A DNA stretch of 64,000 nt from Albifimbria verrucaria (Eukaryota > Ascomycota > Sordariomycetes > Hypocreales > Stachybotryaceae), in NCBI GenBank assembly GCA_020081605.1, contig JAHREC010000015.1, positions 238,370 to 302,369 on the forward strand, in the 5' to 3' direction. The notes beneath the pieces were generated by a model. That model was not told where the DNA came from and did not search any database. It saw nothing but the letters and a program-made list of their open reading frames with translations. Of this stretch, positions 54,408 through 64,000 are shown piece by piece. A program made the translations under genes and the position numbers. Position 1 is the first letter of the stretch. Every line of letters begins with the position of its first letter.

Positions 54408-57400
54408 CTGCCCCGATAGTCAGGTGGACGCCACAGCATATTATATCCATACTGGGTAATCCAGCCATTATTATCGCTCAATGCGTAGTTGGAATGGCTT
54501 GCTGGAGCTGAATGTGGAGCTGTAGACCATATTTTACTCTCATCATCGAATCTGAGATGGCGGATGATCTTAAGCAGGCCTGCGGTCGGGCCCCGAATGA
54601 TCCTTCCCCAGCACTAGCATTGGTTTTAAGCGTCTGGCGAAGCACCCCAGCACCTGTATCCCAGAGCTTGATTGTTTTATCGTCAGATGATGAGGCGAGA
54701 ATATGGCTGCTAGGAGCGAATGCTACGGCCCTAATCCAGCCGCCATGGCCCTCTAGCGTCTGGCGGAGCGCCCTGTATCTGGATCCCAGAGCTTGATTAT
54801 ACCATCCACATCTCCTGAAGCGAGACACTTGCCGTCGGGAGCAAACGTTATGGCCCGGACTGTATCGCTATGGCCCTTAAGCGTCTGGCGGAGCGCCCCT
54901 GTAACTGGATCCCAGAGCTTGACTGTGTGATCGTCAGATGCTGAGGCGAGGCGCCGGCCGTCGGGAGCAAACGCTAAGGCCCAGACTGTACCGCTATGGC
55001 CCTTAAGCGTCTGGCGGAGCGCCCCTGTAACTGGATCCCAGAGCTTGACTGTGTGATCGTCAGATGCTGAGGCGAGGCGCCGGCCGTCGGGAGCGAACGC
55101 TACGGCCCAGACCCAGGCACCATGTTCCTCGAGCGTCTGACGGAGCGTTCCTATATTTAGATCCCAGAGCTTGATTGTACCGTTGTTAGATGCTGAGGCG
55201 AGACGCTGGCTGTGGGGAGCAAATGCTATGTCCTGAACCCAACCACTATGTTTAAGTGTCTGGCGGAGCGCCCCGGTATCTGGATCCCAGAGTTTAATTA
55301 TGCCATCCTCATCTCCTGAAGCGAGACACTTGCCGTTGGGAGCAAACGCTATAGCATCGATCCAACTTAAATGGCCCTCGAGTGTCTGCTGGAGGACCCC
55401 GTAACTGGATCCCAGAGCTTGATTGTGTTATCCCCAGATCCTGAGGCGAGACGCTGGCCATCGGGAGCGAATACTACGGCATTGACAAAACTGCTATGGC
55501 CCTCGAGCGCCTGGAGGAGTGTCCCTTTAACTGGATTCCAGAGCTTGATTATGCCATCCTTAGATCCTGAAGCGAGAAGCTGGCTGTCTGGAGCAAACGC
55601 TACGGCCCTGACCCAGCCGCCATGACCCTCAAGCGTCTGGCGGAGCATCCCTGTAACTAGATCCCAGAGCTTGATTGTGCCATCCTCAGATGCTGAAGCA
55701 AGACAATGGCAGTTGGGAGCGAACACTATGGCGTTGATTAGATTGCCATGGCTCTTGAGTGTCTGTCGGAGTGTCCTTGCATTTAGATCCCAGAGTTTGA
55801 TTTTGCCATTCCTCAATGCTAAGGCGAGAAGCTGGCCTTTGGGAGCGAACGCTATGCTTTCGACCAAATCGTCATGAACCTCGGGTATCTGGAGGAGAGT
55901 CCCTGTATCTGGATCCCAAAGACTTACTGTGCCATCATTACATGCTGAAGCGAGAAGCTGGCCGTCGGGAGCGAACGCTACCGTCATGGGGTCACCGCCT
56001 TGGGTCTCGAGTACTTGTCGACAAGAATCCCAGGTATCATCCATTCTAGGTTTTAATATTATCCATTTTGGCTCTTCTTTTCTAAATATCTTTCGGATTA
56101 AGCAATTAGCTGGGCTAAAGACGAGAGCCGATTCATATGTTTGAAGTGGGGCATTCTCAATGATCCACCTATTGTGGAGAAGAAACCGGCATAAGTCCTG
56201 AACAAGATCTACGAATTGATGATTAGATGATCTTCCCTATATTTATTAATTTTGTTCATCTTACTGCAGACCATAAAATAAAGACTTACTCTCAATAATC
56301 TCTCCAGTCTTAGCATTGAATGAACGCCTTCTCGTATGTGGAGAAGGAGGCTTAATGCTTCCAACCAGTAAAGGCAAAATCGGCAAAGGAATTCTCGGAC
56401 TTGTTCCAAGCTATGTTCAAGATGATTCATGCCGTATCCATCACACAAATGGCTGACCCAATAGATGCAAGGATATCGTACAGCGGCTAACGGATCTACC
56501 TCTGGCACCTCGACCTCATCGATCATGCATCCGGGATGGCGCAACTCATAGACGTCGCGCTTGAGCACGCATTGCATAGCCTCTAGTGACCGTTCCACTA
56601 TATTGCGATGGACTTCTGCCTGGCCGATGGGGAATATCTCAGCGGCTGCCTTGCTCAAGAAGTCCTTAGCGGATTGATGAATAATGTATACAAAGTTATC
56701 GTCGAGGACCGTCAGGAATGAGCCACATAAAGCCACAAGCACCTGCATATGCTTTGTATTGTCTGACATGTCTTTTGGCAGTCCAGATACAATAGGCAGT
56801 TCGGAGAGGTGGAGCGGACGATATGCTAACGTAGCAGCTGAAAGAACACGTTGACACAATTCCCAGTCCTGGTCTTGCCGCATTTTCGCTATCATTGTCT
56901 TGAAAATTTCGTAAAGACCCGCGGGTGCTTTTTCGACCACTTCTTCTATGTGCCAGGGTCGCGCGTTCCGAAGCTCCTCAATGACAATAGCAACCCACAA
57001 AAAGGTGCCGTTTGCCTTTTTGCGCAGGGTATCCCGTACTTTGTTTCTCAAATTATGGTTTTCTTGTAACGATTTCAATTTTTGAATCTTGAAATCGATG
57101 TAGGCGCTCACAGCCCGAGATATCTCTTCTGCGTTTTGCGTTACCTCAAGACTCAACCTCATCCCTGAGCCGTCCATATTGAGATGCTGCTCGATTTCAG
57201 GCATATTGCGGCTTGACACAATCCATTTGACATGAGAGAATGCCATACAGATATCCATTGTCAGTTTCAGGAGCTGTTCTTGATCGATCATGCATTCATC
57301 GAGCGCGTCAATGACGAGATAGACCCTTGTAAGGCTTTCGTCACTGAGCATGCTCTTTAGCACCTCTGAGAGTGCAATAAAGCTATTTGCATCTTCAAAA

Positions 57401-59133
57401 AGCTTTGAGCCGGCTTGGTCATATTTCTTGCGAAGGTGTGAAACAAGTGATGGGCGCTTAACGGCGAGCGAATAGATTAGGCCTCTTAGTACGGCAGTTG
57501 CATTGTTGAGGTCCTTGTTGGTGCCTTGACAGAAGAAGTAGGAAACCGTAGTCATATGACGGAAACCCTGCTCTTGCTGTGATATCTGTCGCTCTAGCTC
57601 ATCGACGATAGCAATCAAGAGCATCGTCTTCCCTTACCCGGATCGCCTTTGATCCAGAGTAGCCGAGCATCGTCGCCATGTTGCCATAGTTGGAAATAAT
57701 CATGTTTGAGAACCCAATTGGAAGCGTCGCGAAAAAGTCCTCCTTTGGTTGCCTCAATACGCCGCTTGTCATCAGCGGGATCAGATAGGCGCAGATCCTG
57801 GAGGCATTTTCGGGCTCCCTCATCTTGCCGTGCCGCGGTATTGCTAGATTGGTTTCGTCCACGCCGTCGTGGTGCCTCAATTGCTCTTTGAGCCAATTTT
57901 CGAAGGCGTTGCACCACTTTCTCGTATTCATGGTCATGAGGACCAAATTTGACCATCTCCGAGTGTGGGCGATTTATAGCACAAATATACTCTGGCCCAA
58001 TCTCCCAGTGTCGGCCATGCGTAGCCGACGATTTTGTTACCAGCACCGCGTTGGGGCCGTTCATTTTCCAGGTACCATCAAGATTCTGTTTACCGTCACT
58101 GCTTGTTTCTCCATGTGATCTGGGTTCGAGTCATACCCTCTTGGCTGTTGGTGATTCACTGGTTTCATAGAAACAGATAATTTCGGATCCGCCCTCCTCT
58201 CCTAGCACATTAGAAAAATCCCGATGTAATATGTCCAGTATTTGCGAGTTAACGTGGCTAAGAGATTCGACTAAAGAGCGGTTCGGACCTTGCGCAACCA
58301 TGAGTTTGAGCGAGCCGATTTCCATACCATTATGAGGAACTCCAAAAAGGCGATGCCATAAACCAAGTTAAGCAAATTCAAGTCCTCGTCTTTCTCCGAC
58401 GTGGATAATAAAATAAGCATCTACGTAGTCAATACTATTTTAAAGGTAAGGAGAATTCAGAATTACGCACCTGTTTGAGGATAAGTCCACCTAAGCTGTG
58501 AGCAATGAAAATAATGGGCCTAGGAGCGACGGCGTCGGTTGTCTCGGCGATAGGAAGAAGTGAGTCACGGAAGGACGTAGCAAGATCTTCGAGATTCTGG
58601 AAATTAGTACTTTCCGGTACGATGGAGTCATAGCCATAGATCATCACTCGGGCCACCCCAAATAATGGATTATCGCCTAAAATAAGATCATGTGGGAGTG
58701 AGTCACGAATCCACATATGCTCCCCGCCTCTCTGTTTGAAAGATCCAAAGGCATGCCCACCAAGGCCAGATAGGGCGATGATACTGTTTATCTTGAGTTC
58801 AATGTCCTATTGTGTGCCAGATAGCAGGACTCACTCGACTTTGTGGTTCTGCGGAGGTGGCATATATAGGGTGGTAATGCCATAGAAATCATCATCAATC
58901 GTAATCACCTGCGGTCGCGCGAGTTGATCCGCGATCGGTATCTGTATTTGCCGAGACGATGGGATGGCTATATGCTGGAAAGAAACCGTGGCTGACTGTG
59001 AACGGCCGTGAACTTCGCGGGCGAGCGAGTCCACACGTGGAGGCTCAATACGGCAATTCTCTGCCAGGAAAGCCCTCACGCGGTTAGCATCCCAGCTTAG
59101 AGGAACGCCGCGAAGGCGATAAGTTCTTGCCAT
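54296..59133 (-). pseudogene. Esterase(SesB)-NACHT-WD40 receptor, five exons, four frame breaks
   Basis: Exons 59133-58835, 58783-58471, 58420-58137, 58085-56290 and 56197-about 54296. All introns are about 50-92 bases with clean GT/AG. The N-terminus MARTYRLRGVPLSWDANRVR is followed by a serine-esterase-like alpha/beta-hydrolase (SGLGGHAFGSF; nucleophile IIFIAHSLGG). The NACHT domain has Walker A LLWIKGDPGKG and Walker B VYLVIDALDEC. Eleven WD40 repeats come next, then the usual C-terminus (WITQYGYNMLWRPPDYRG). Frame breaks fall at 58,345-58,349 (A5), 57,627-57,632 (within Walker A), 55,397-55,400 (C4) and 54,771-54,773 (C3), always one base short. Such receptors control heterokaryon incompatibility and cell death. 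If the runs are miscalled, the gene is intact. Confidence 0.85.
54640..56020 (-). repeat. 126-bp WD40-coding repeats, eleven units
   Basis: Each unit encodes one WD40 blade (for example HTVKLWDPVTGALRQTLKGH). The units starting at 54,872 and 54,998 are identical over 97 consecutive bases, and other neighbours are nearly as close, so the array evolves by unequal exchange or gene conversion. Confidence 0.9.
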
Positions 59134-59139
59134 TCTTTC

Positions 59140-61480
59140 TTAAGCATCTCAATTTTTATGTAACAATTGGGGACAAGGTACGTAAATTGAGGGACTTTGG
59201 GATGAATCAAGGCAAGGAGAAATTTTCCAGTGGTCGTTGCTGCCTGAGCGTTGCTGAGTATCTTCCTTCCGCGCCCTGCTTCCCACCTGGGACGCACAGC
59301 TCGTTCCACGGTCTGAGCTTAACAGGTCTCAACGCCTAATCCCAACCTATTGGCTTCTGTACGATATTCCTGCGTCTTCTGGGTAGACCATCTGAGTGAC
59401 TCGGAAGCTTGGTCGAAAATGAGTAGCAATGGCTCTCTCACAGAGAATAACTCAATACGAGGCATCAGAACAGCGAGTCGTCATATCACAGCTGTTCTAG
59501 GAGTGGCTCAGTGTGGAGGCTAGCCCGGTCAAGTGCATGTACTCAATCCAGCGGTGTATACAAAGCACCGTCAAGGTCGTATTGTTTCGATCCTTCTCTG
59601 TGTTCGTCGTCTATAAATAGACACAGACAAGGATTGCCTTGCTTGGCTGCCGTCTATAGGAGGTGAAGGGTCGGGCTGACGCGAGCGTATCGCCGACAGG
59701 CGTGTGTCTGCAGTTTGGCTCTAGCGCAACCTTGTTCGGCTGAAGACTGCGTCGGATCAAGAACGCGTACCCAGTTGTGCACCAAAGCAGAGAAGCTGCG
59801 CCAGTTGTAGTGAGAAGGTGCCAGCATTGGCGCTGCAGTCCCAGCCGGCATCTCTTACTCACAATCCCACATGAAAGATGTCTGTCTATCAAGACTCAGG
59901 CCGGGTAAGCTCAACCAAGAGCTGGCTGAGGCTCGTCTAAGCAGTAGGGCATCTCCATCCTGAAGGAATTGTTAGAAAAGATCCATACAATAGACGCAGG
60001 AAAGCTCTTTACTCAACACAAAAAAGGTGACGTGTCTTCATCCATGAGGCAGTAAGCCTGGTGAAACGGGGTGGCGACCGATAAGCACTCGGATTGGCGG
60101 CTGTGTGCGCTGGCAAGACTCAATGGGTCAGGCATACACGTAATGCGAGGCGTCACACGTAGAGATCATGAACCGTGAACAAAGTTGTGAGTGGGAAAGT
60201 TACGACGAAGTTTGAAGAAAGCAATACGTTGGGGAGAGGTTCCGACAATCAGGGGACACCAACACGTGACTTGGATTGGACCAGTCAGAAAACGGACCGT
60301 TGAAACCCAACACATGCATTACATGTCGGATTCTGCCCAATGTACCTCTTTTTTAATTAGTCAATTTTATAGCACGAGGTGAAGTGAGGGATACATGTAG
60401 TGAGAGAAAAAAGGAGAGGAAGGGAGAAAAAGATAGAGGAAGGAGGGGAAGAGTCGGCTGCGTCGAGGGATGAGATGACTTGGTGGTTCTTTCAAGATAA
60501 AGCTCCTCACTTCAGCATTGGCTTATTCTCAATCGTGATGCCAGCCTATGCCCGCTCCCAGAAAACAACCTTATGAAGGGCTGTCGCCAATAACAGCAGG
60601 TTCACTGTGTTCGCATAAACGACACCAGTCATACCTAAAGCCTTAGGTCAAGAGCTCGAACAGCTTCAATGATGGCAATAGAGAAACCGATCCTATGATA
60701 ATGGGCTAGATACCTGCTCCTGAGACCGGGTTTAGACGTCAGAATACCGATCCCTAACTCCTAAATGCAGCACTTCTACTTATTCGAGAGCCAATGGGAA
60801 TAAAAAATCTATGTGATGGGTGATTTCTTAAATAGGTGAGTTTCAATTATGAAATAGAAGGTAAAGTGTGAGCAGCGAGTTTATTTAGAAAGATCGACTC
60901 AAATTGTCAGGACCATGTTCGGGTTCTGGTGTTGTACGCATCTGTGTAATGGCGACGTCCACCTGATGTGACGGGGAAATTTGACTAGTTGAAGGCAACC
61001 GCGTGAGCCCGCTGCTAGTCCACCCCAACCCGAGGTACTCAAGTGACGAAGGGTCGAGCCCCTAAACTCAAATGAGGTTTTGCAACAGTCCCCGGGCCTT
61101 GCCGCATTTGTAGACGCCGATCATGACACCATTGGATGTGGCGCTGTTCAGCTCGAGTGGTATGGGATCCTGCCTCACAAGCCTTACTCAACAATGAGAC
61201 GGTCACAGTCTCACGTTGGACGAGTGCTATGATGTTGATTGGTTATATTGGCGTGAATTTCCCTCACTTTATGCACTGTAACCTTGACATCCTGTCCAGG
61301 GGCTGACTTCTGGCCCCATCAGGTACAGTGGTATGCAGGATCATTGTCCTCAACTTCAATGAATGAATGTGTTTTTGCACGAACCAGCCACGTCTACAAA
61401 CCGTGTGGATCGGGTTCGGTTGAGTAAATATTAATAATTCATCTATAGAGATTGTAAATAAGAGAACTTCAGGCTACGCT
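59140..61480. other. Long stretch without a gene
   Basis: It holds no recognisable coding region. A purine-rich tract occupies 60,370-60,455. The end, from about 61,430, is the presumed promoter of the DUF3433 gene (TAAATATTAATAATTC, no strict TATAAA). Confidence 0.4.
60370..60455 (+). repeat. Polypurine tract
   Basis: About 85 bases are almost only A and G, built on GGAGAGGAAGGG-like words. No unit repeats exactly. Confidence 0.7.
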
Positions 61481-61611
61481 TGTTCACAGTTTCTCACACG
61501 GTTTGGCCTGTGCGGAAAGACCATTCAACTCATGAAATTGAGGACACGAAAGGTGAATCGGACTGTCTCATGCATTTCATCTTCACCTTTTTGTTTCCCA
61601 ACTGCATCGCG

Positions 61612-63432
61612 ATGGTCAAGGCCAAGGGCAGTTACGCCGTCAGAGGAGAGGCCGCAGAAAGCCAGCCAAACTGGAAGCCCCTTGTGTTCAATCCTCTGTA
61701 CCTCCTGTTCTTGGTCATCCTTCACGTGCTTCATATTGTCGGCATCCAGCTCTTGATAAATCAGTGTGACTCCGATCAACCTGAAATCGACCGCGTCCTG
61801 AGGAATGTGACAGTGGCAGATCCGAAGAGCATCTTCATATTCGAGGAAGGCGATGTGGCTGCCTTTATCTACTGGTCTTGCCTCCCAGTTCTATCCGTCC
61901 TAGTTGTCGGCTCTTTCTGGGAATTCCTAGATTTAACCGTGCGCCGACTCGAGCCGTTCTACCAGCTATCAAGTCGCGAAGGCGGGAATGCCTTTAACGC
62001 TTTGTGTCTGGACTACAGTTCCAGCTTCGGCTTGGTGACGCCATTTCGGGCGCTATCGAGACGACATTTCACTGTTTTTCTGACCGCAACCGCTTTTGTG
62101 TTGATGTCAATTGTTCTTCCGGCCTTAACAGGTGCTATCTTCAGCATCGAATGGGGAAGTTTATCATTCTCTCTCAGAAAGAAGGATGGGCCTAAATACG
62201 CCGTTATATCCATCAACCCTGGCGTTGCCCTCGCTACGCAAGTCGTACACGGAACTGTCATCGCTTTGGCTATAATTCTCACCATCATTCTGCTCACCCG
62301 CCGAACCGGCGTATATCACGATCCGAAGGGTATTGGAGGCCTTGCCTCCTTTATTAGCGACGCGGAGAAAATCGGACTCTCTACGGTTCGTCTTTTTCAG
62401 CAGATTCCATCCTTCGCTCACTCCGATGATATCGCCTCCGCTTTGAGTGGTTTCAAGTTCCACCTTAACCACAAAGTCTACAATGCAGACGGTAGACCAT
62501 CGATGACATACCAGCTCGAAGCTGAACAAAGGCCCGGCTATAGCCTACCTAGGAGAGATAATTATCGGTACCGCTGCAGCCGTCGAGATGCGAATGGCAT
62601 CTGGCTGACTAGGCGTATGGCCTGTCTGTCTGAAATCCTCATCTGGTTAGGCCTGCCGGTGATGACTTCGGCTATCTACTATGCTTCCAAGATTCCTGGC
62701 AAGATCGCTAGCCACGATGTCGGTAGGCTGGCTATTTCCAAGATTGTCGTCACGCTCTGCATCACGGTCGGTGGTATGATGTGGGTGACGATCCAGCGCA
62801 ATCTCCAGAGGCTTGAGCCCTGGCGACAACTAAGCACTGATCGCCCTCGCGCTCTATACGCCTCGAGGCTGACGCGCCACAATGTTGCCGATCTGGGTCT
62901 TATTGGCAGTGCCATGTTCAGCATCGTAAGGGGCTCCCTAATTATGCTGTGGGCGGCATTCTGCGTTGTGATGATTCACATAATAACTATCCTGGCCCCA
63001 CCGGTTCTCGAACTCATCCATGCGTCAGGCCGCAGTGGCAACCTAGCGGCGTACAATGAGATCAAGATTCTTACGGGCCAGAAGGGCCAGGCCCTAGGTG
63101 CCACAGGCTTTGCCTTCCACCTCGTTATCTTAGCCAATCTCGTCTTTCTTATATCCAGCGGAAGAACAGAACCATTCCTACCTCGGGCTCCAACGACCAT
63201 AGCCAGTCAAATCTTATATATATGTCACAGCGACAAGTTGCTCGAAAGCTTTGCTAGTACTTCAATGTTATCGGAAAATGAGCTAAGTGAGAAATCAAAA
63301 GCTATTGAGCAGAGATGTCGGTTTGGCTGGTTCTGGTGGCAGAGAGGACAGCTCTGGTGCGTCGGCTTAGAGTACAATGAGTATATTGAGGCACACTGGA
63401 CAAAGTTCGATTTCAAAAGAGGTCTTAATTGA
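61612..63432 (+). CDS. DUF3433-family multi-pass membrane protein
   Basis: The ATG at 61,612 (MVKAKGSYAVRGEAAESQPN) opens 606 residues without a break or intron; an earlier in-frame ATG at 61,570 is possible, and the open frame starts only at TTG before that. There are eight hydrophobic segments in two similar halves: NPLYLLFLVILHVLHIVGI, VAAFIYWSCLPVLSVLVVGS, VFLTATAFVLMSIVLPALTG and VIALAIILTIILL in the first, with four more after the loop (LPVMTSAIYYASK, IVVTLCITVGGMMWV, LIMLWAAFCVVMIHIITIL, LVILANLVFLIS). Both halves carry the family motif (FWEFLDLTVRRLEPFYQLS; TIQRNLQRLEPWRQLS). DUF3433 proteins are common, large fungal membrane proteins of unknown role. The gene is the longest intact one in the window. 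Confidence 0.88.
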   Translation: MVKAKGSYAVRGEAAESQPNWKPLVFNPLYLLFLVILHVLHIVGIQLLINQCDSDQPEIDRVLRNVTVADPKSIFIFEEGDVAAFIYWSCLPVLSVLVVGSFWEFLDLTVRRLEPFYQLSSREGGNAFNALCLDYSSSFGLVTPFRALSRRHFTVFLTATAFVLMSIVLPALTGAIFSIEWGSLSFSLRKKDGPKYAVISINPGVALATQVVHGTVIALAIILTIILLTRRTGVYHDPKGIGGLASFISDAEKIGLSTVRLFQQIPSFAHSDDIASALSGFKFHLNHKVYNADGRPSMTYQLEAEQRPGYSLPRRDNYRYRCSRRDANGIWLTRRMACLSEILIWLGLPVMTSAIYYASKIPGKIASHDVGRLAISKIVVTLCITVGGMMWVTIQRNLQRLEPWRQLSTDRPRALYASRLTRHNVADLGLIGSAMFSIVRGSLIMLWAAFCVVMIHIITILAPPVLELIHASGRSGNLAAYNEIKILTGQKGQALGATGFAFHLVILANLVFLISSGRTEPFLPRAPTTIASQILYICHSDKLLESFASTSMLSENELSEKSKAIEQRCRFGWFWWQRGQLWCVGLEYNEYIEAHWTKFDFKRGLN

Positions 63433-63504
63433 GTGTTTATATAATAAGCCTGACATTTACCTTTAGCCATTTCAGAGCTATCTTCCTTACCTTCTAAATA
63501 GAGA

Positions 63505-63789
63505 ATGAAATTTCCGGCGATTTCTGCAAATACGGTTATATTTCTCGCATTAGCCAGCATTAATGCTTGTAAGCAAGCTCTCAAAAATGGTATTAAAGCT
63601 GGATATAGTCCCAAGGTCACAATTAGCTGCGAGCAAATGAGCTCGAGGCCAATGAGCACAAAGGATTTTGCAGCTTCGACAGGACAAGCGGAATACTGTC
63701 CTAATAACGACTTTCTGCCGGATCTAAGATCGTGCGAGGCTGAGCGCTGTTCGTCAGGGGATGTGGTTCATTCAATTACAGTACTGTAA
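63505..63789 (+). CDS. Possible small secreted cysteine-containing protein, 94 residues
   Basis: The ATG at 63,505 (AGAGAATGAAA) opens MKFPAISANTVIFLALASIN then ACKQA: a short basic start, a hydrophobic core and a plausible signal-peptidase site. The remaining 70 residues hold five cysteines, two near the end (SCEAERC). It is 72 bases behind the DUF3433 stop on the same strand, so its promoter would have to lie in or overlap that gene. A longer minus-strand frame covers the same bases. Small secreted cysteine-containing proteins are common in fungi. Unproven. Confidence 0.4.
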   Translation: MKFPAISANTVIFLALASINACKQALKNGIKAGYSPKVTISCEQMSSRPMSTKDFAASTGQAEYCPNNDFLPDLRSCEAERCSSGDVVHSITVL

Positions 63790-64000
63790 GAGGACCAATC
63801 TGGATATGGAACAAGTCAATTTAACCTCACATATGATGCTATGGCTTACAACCTTTAGCTTCCTTTCAAGTGAAAGCATTTCTAGCAGATTAAGGAGCAC
63901 CGAAAGCGATGAGATAGCCTGTCTTGCCTTTTAAATAAGTCCGGAGAGCCAGAGCCCAGTTTCGTATCCATAGGATGCGGGATAGTTATTGGGTCCTGTA
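63790..64000. other. Window end without a gene
   Basis: No frame or repeat of note. Confidence 0.4.

Noticed and set aside
54108..56049. Plus-strand ORFs across the WD40 array
   Set aside because: They are shadows of the 126-bp coding repeat on the minus strand.
58121..58136. A tRNA gene suggested by a GGGTTCGAGTC B-box-like word
   Set aside because: It lies in an intron of the NACHT gene and no A box, anticodon arm or acceptor stem can be drawn around it.

Overview
The window looks like nuclear DNA from a filamentous ascomycete (Pezizomycotina, probably a Sordariomycete). Its recognisable genes have short spliceosomal introns (about 45-95 bases, often with GCTAAC- or CTGAC-like branch sites). 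They belong to families typical of these fungi: SUR7-type membrane protein, FunK1 kinase, white collar-1 blue-light receptor, HET-domain protein, esterase-NACHT-WD40 receptor, DUF3433 membrane protein, GT32 glycosyltransferase, fungal Zn2Cys6 and bZIP regulators, and a pogo/Fot-like transposase. The species cannot be named from the sequence.

Layout. 0-6 kb: a partial unrecognised gene, a three-exon 235-residue gene, a broken acidic-repeat gene and two minisatellites, one with 40 perfect 10-bp copies. 6-12 kb: a 49-residue gene with a clear TATA box, a kinase-like gene, an intact SUR7-like gene whose second intron is made of a MITE, and a decayed FunK1 kinase. 12-20 kb: dispersed repeats and relics of a Zn2Cys6 regulator, a possible velvet domain, histone H3 and an MFS transporter, then a second copy of the MITE. 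20-24 kb: a GT32 gene and a RecQ-like helicase relic. 26.4-29 kb: a nearly complete white collar-1. 31-38 kb: relics of NACHT proteins, a Zn2Cys6 finger, a short-chain dehydrogenase and an RVS161-like BAR protein. 39-43 kb: pogo-like transposase 3' half, bZIP relic and an intact two-exon 134-residue gene with a decayed paralogue at 36.6 kb. 44.9-46.1 kb: a composite repeat that matches 33.9-34.3 kb and, in inverted orientation, 12.2-13.3 kb. 48.1-50.4 kb: a HET protein. 53.9-59.1 kb: a CHAT-domain relic next to an esterase-NACHT-WD40 receptor with eleven WD repeats. 61.6-63.4 kb: an intact DUF3433 membrane protein, followed by a possible small secreted protein.

Few genes are intact: the 2.5-kb gene, the 49-residue gene, SUR7-like, the 134-residue gene and DUF3433. 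Many others keep conserved domains across their length but are broken by single-base frame changes, mostly at mononucleotide runs. Either the consensus carries indel errors or the region is decaying; the truncated MFS, BAR and CHAT pieces are real decay. There is no operon-like organisation. The HET protein, the NACHT receptor and the CHAT relic belong to families used in fungal self/non-self recognition and programmed cell death, and their crowding with repeats fits a fast-evolving accessory region.

The most interesting item is the MITE at 8150-8406. Its terminal inverted repeat supplies the 5' splice site of the intron it forms in the SUR7-like gene, like an 'introner'.
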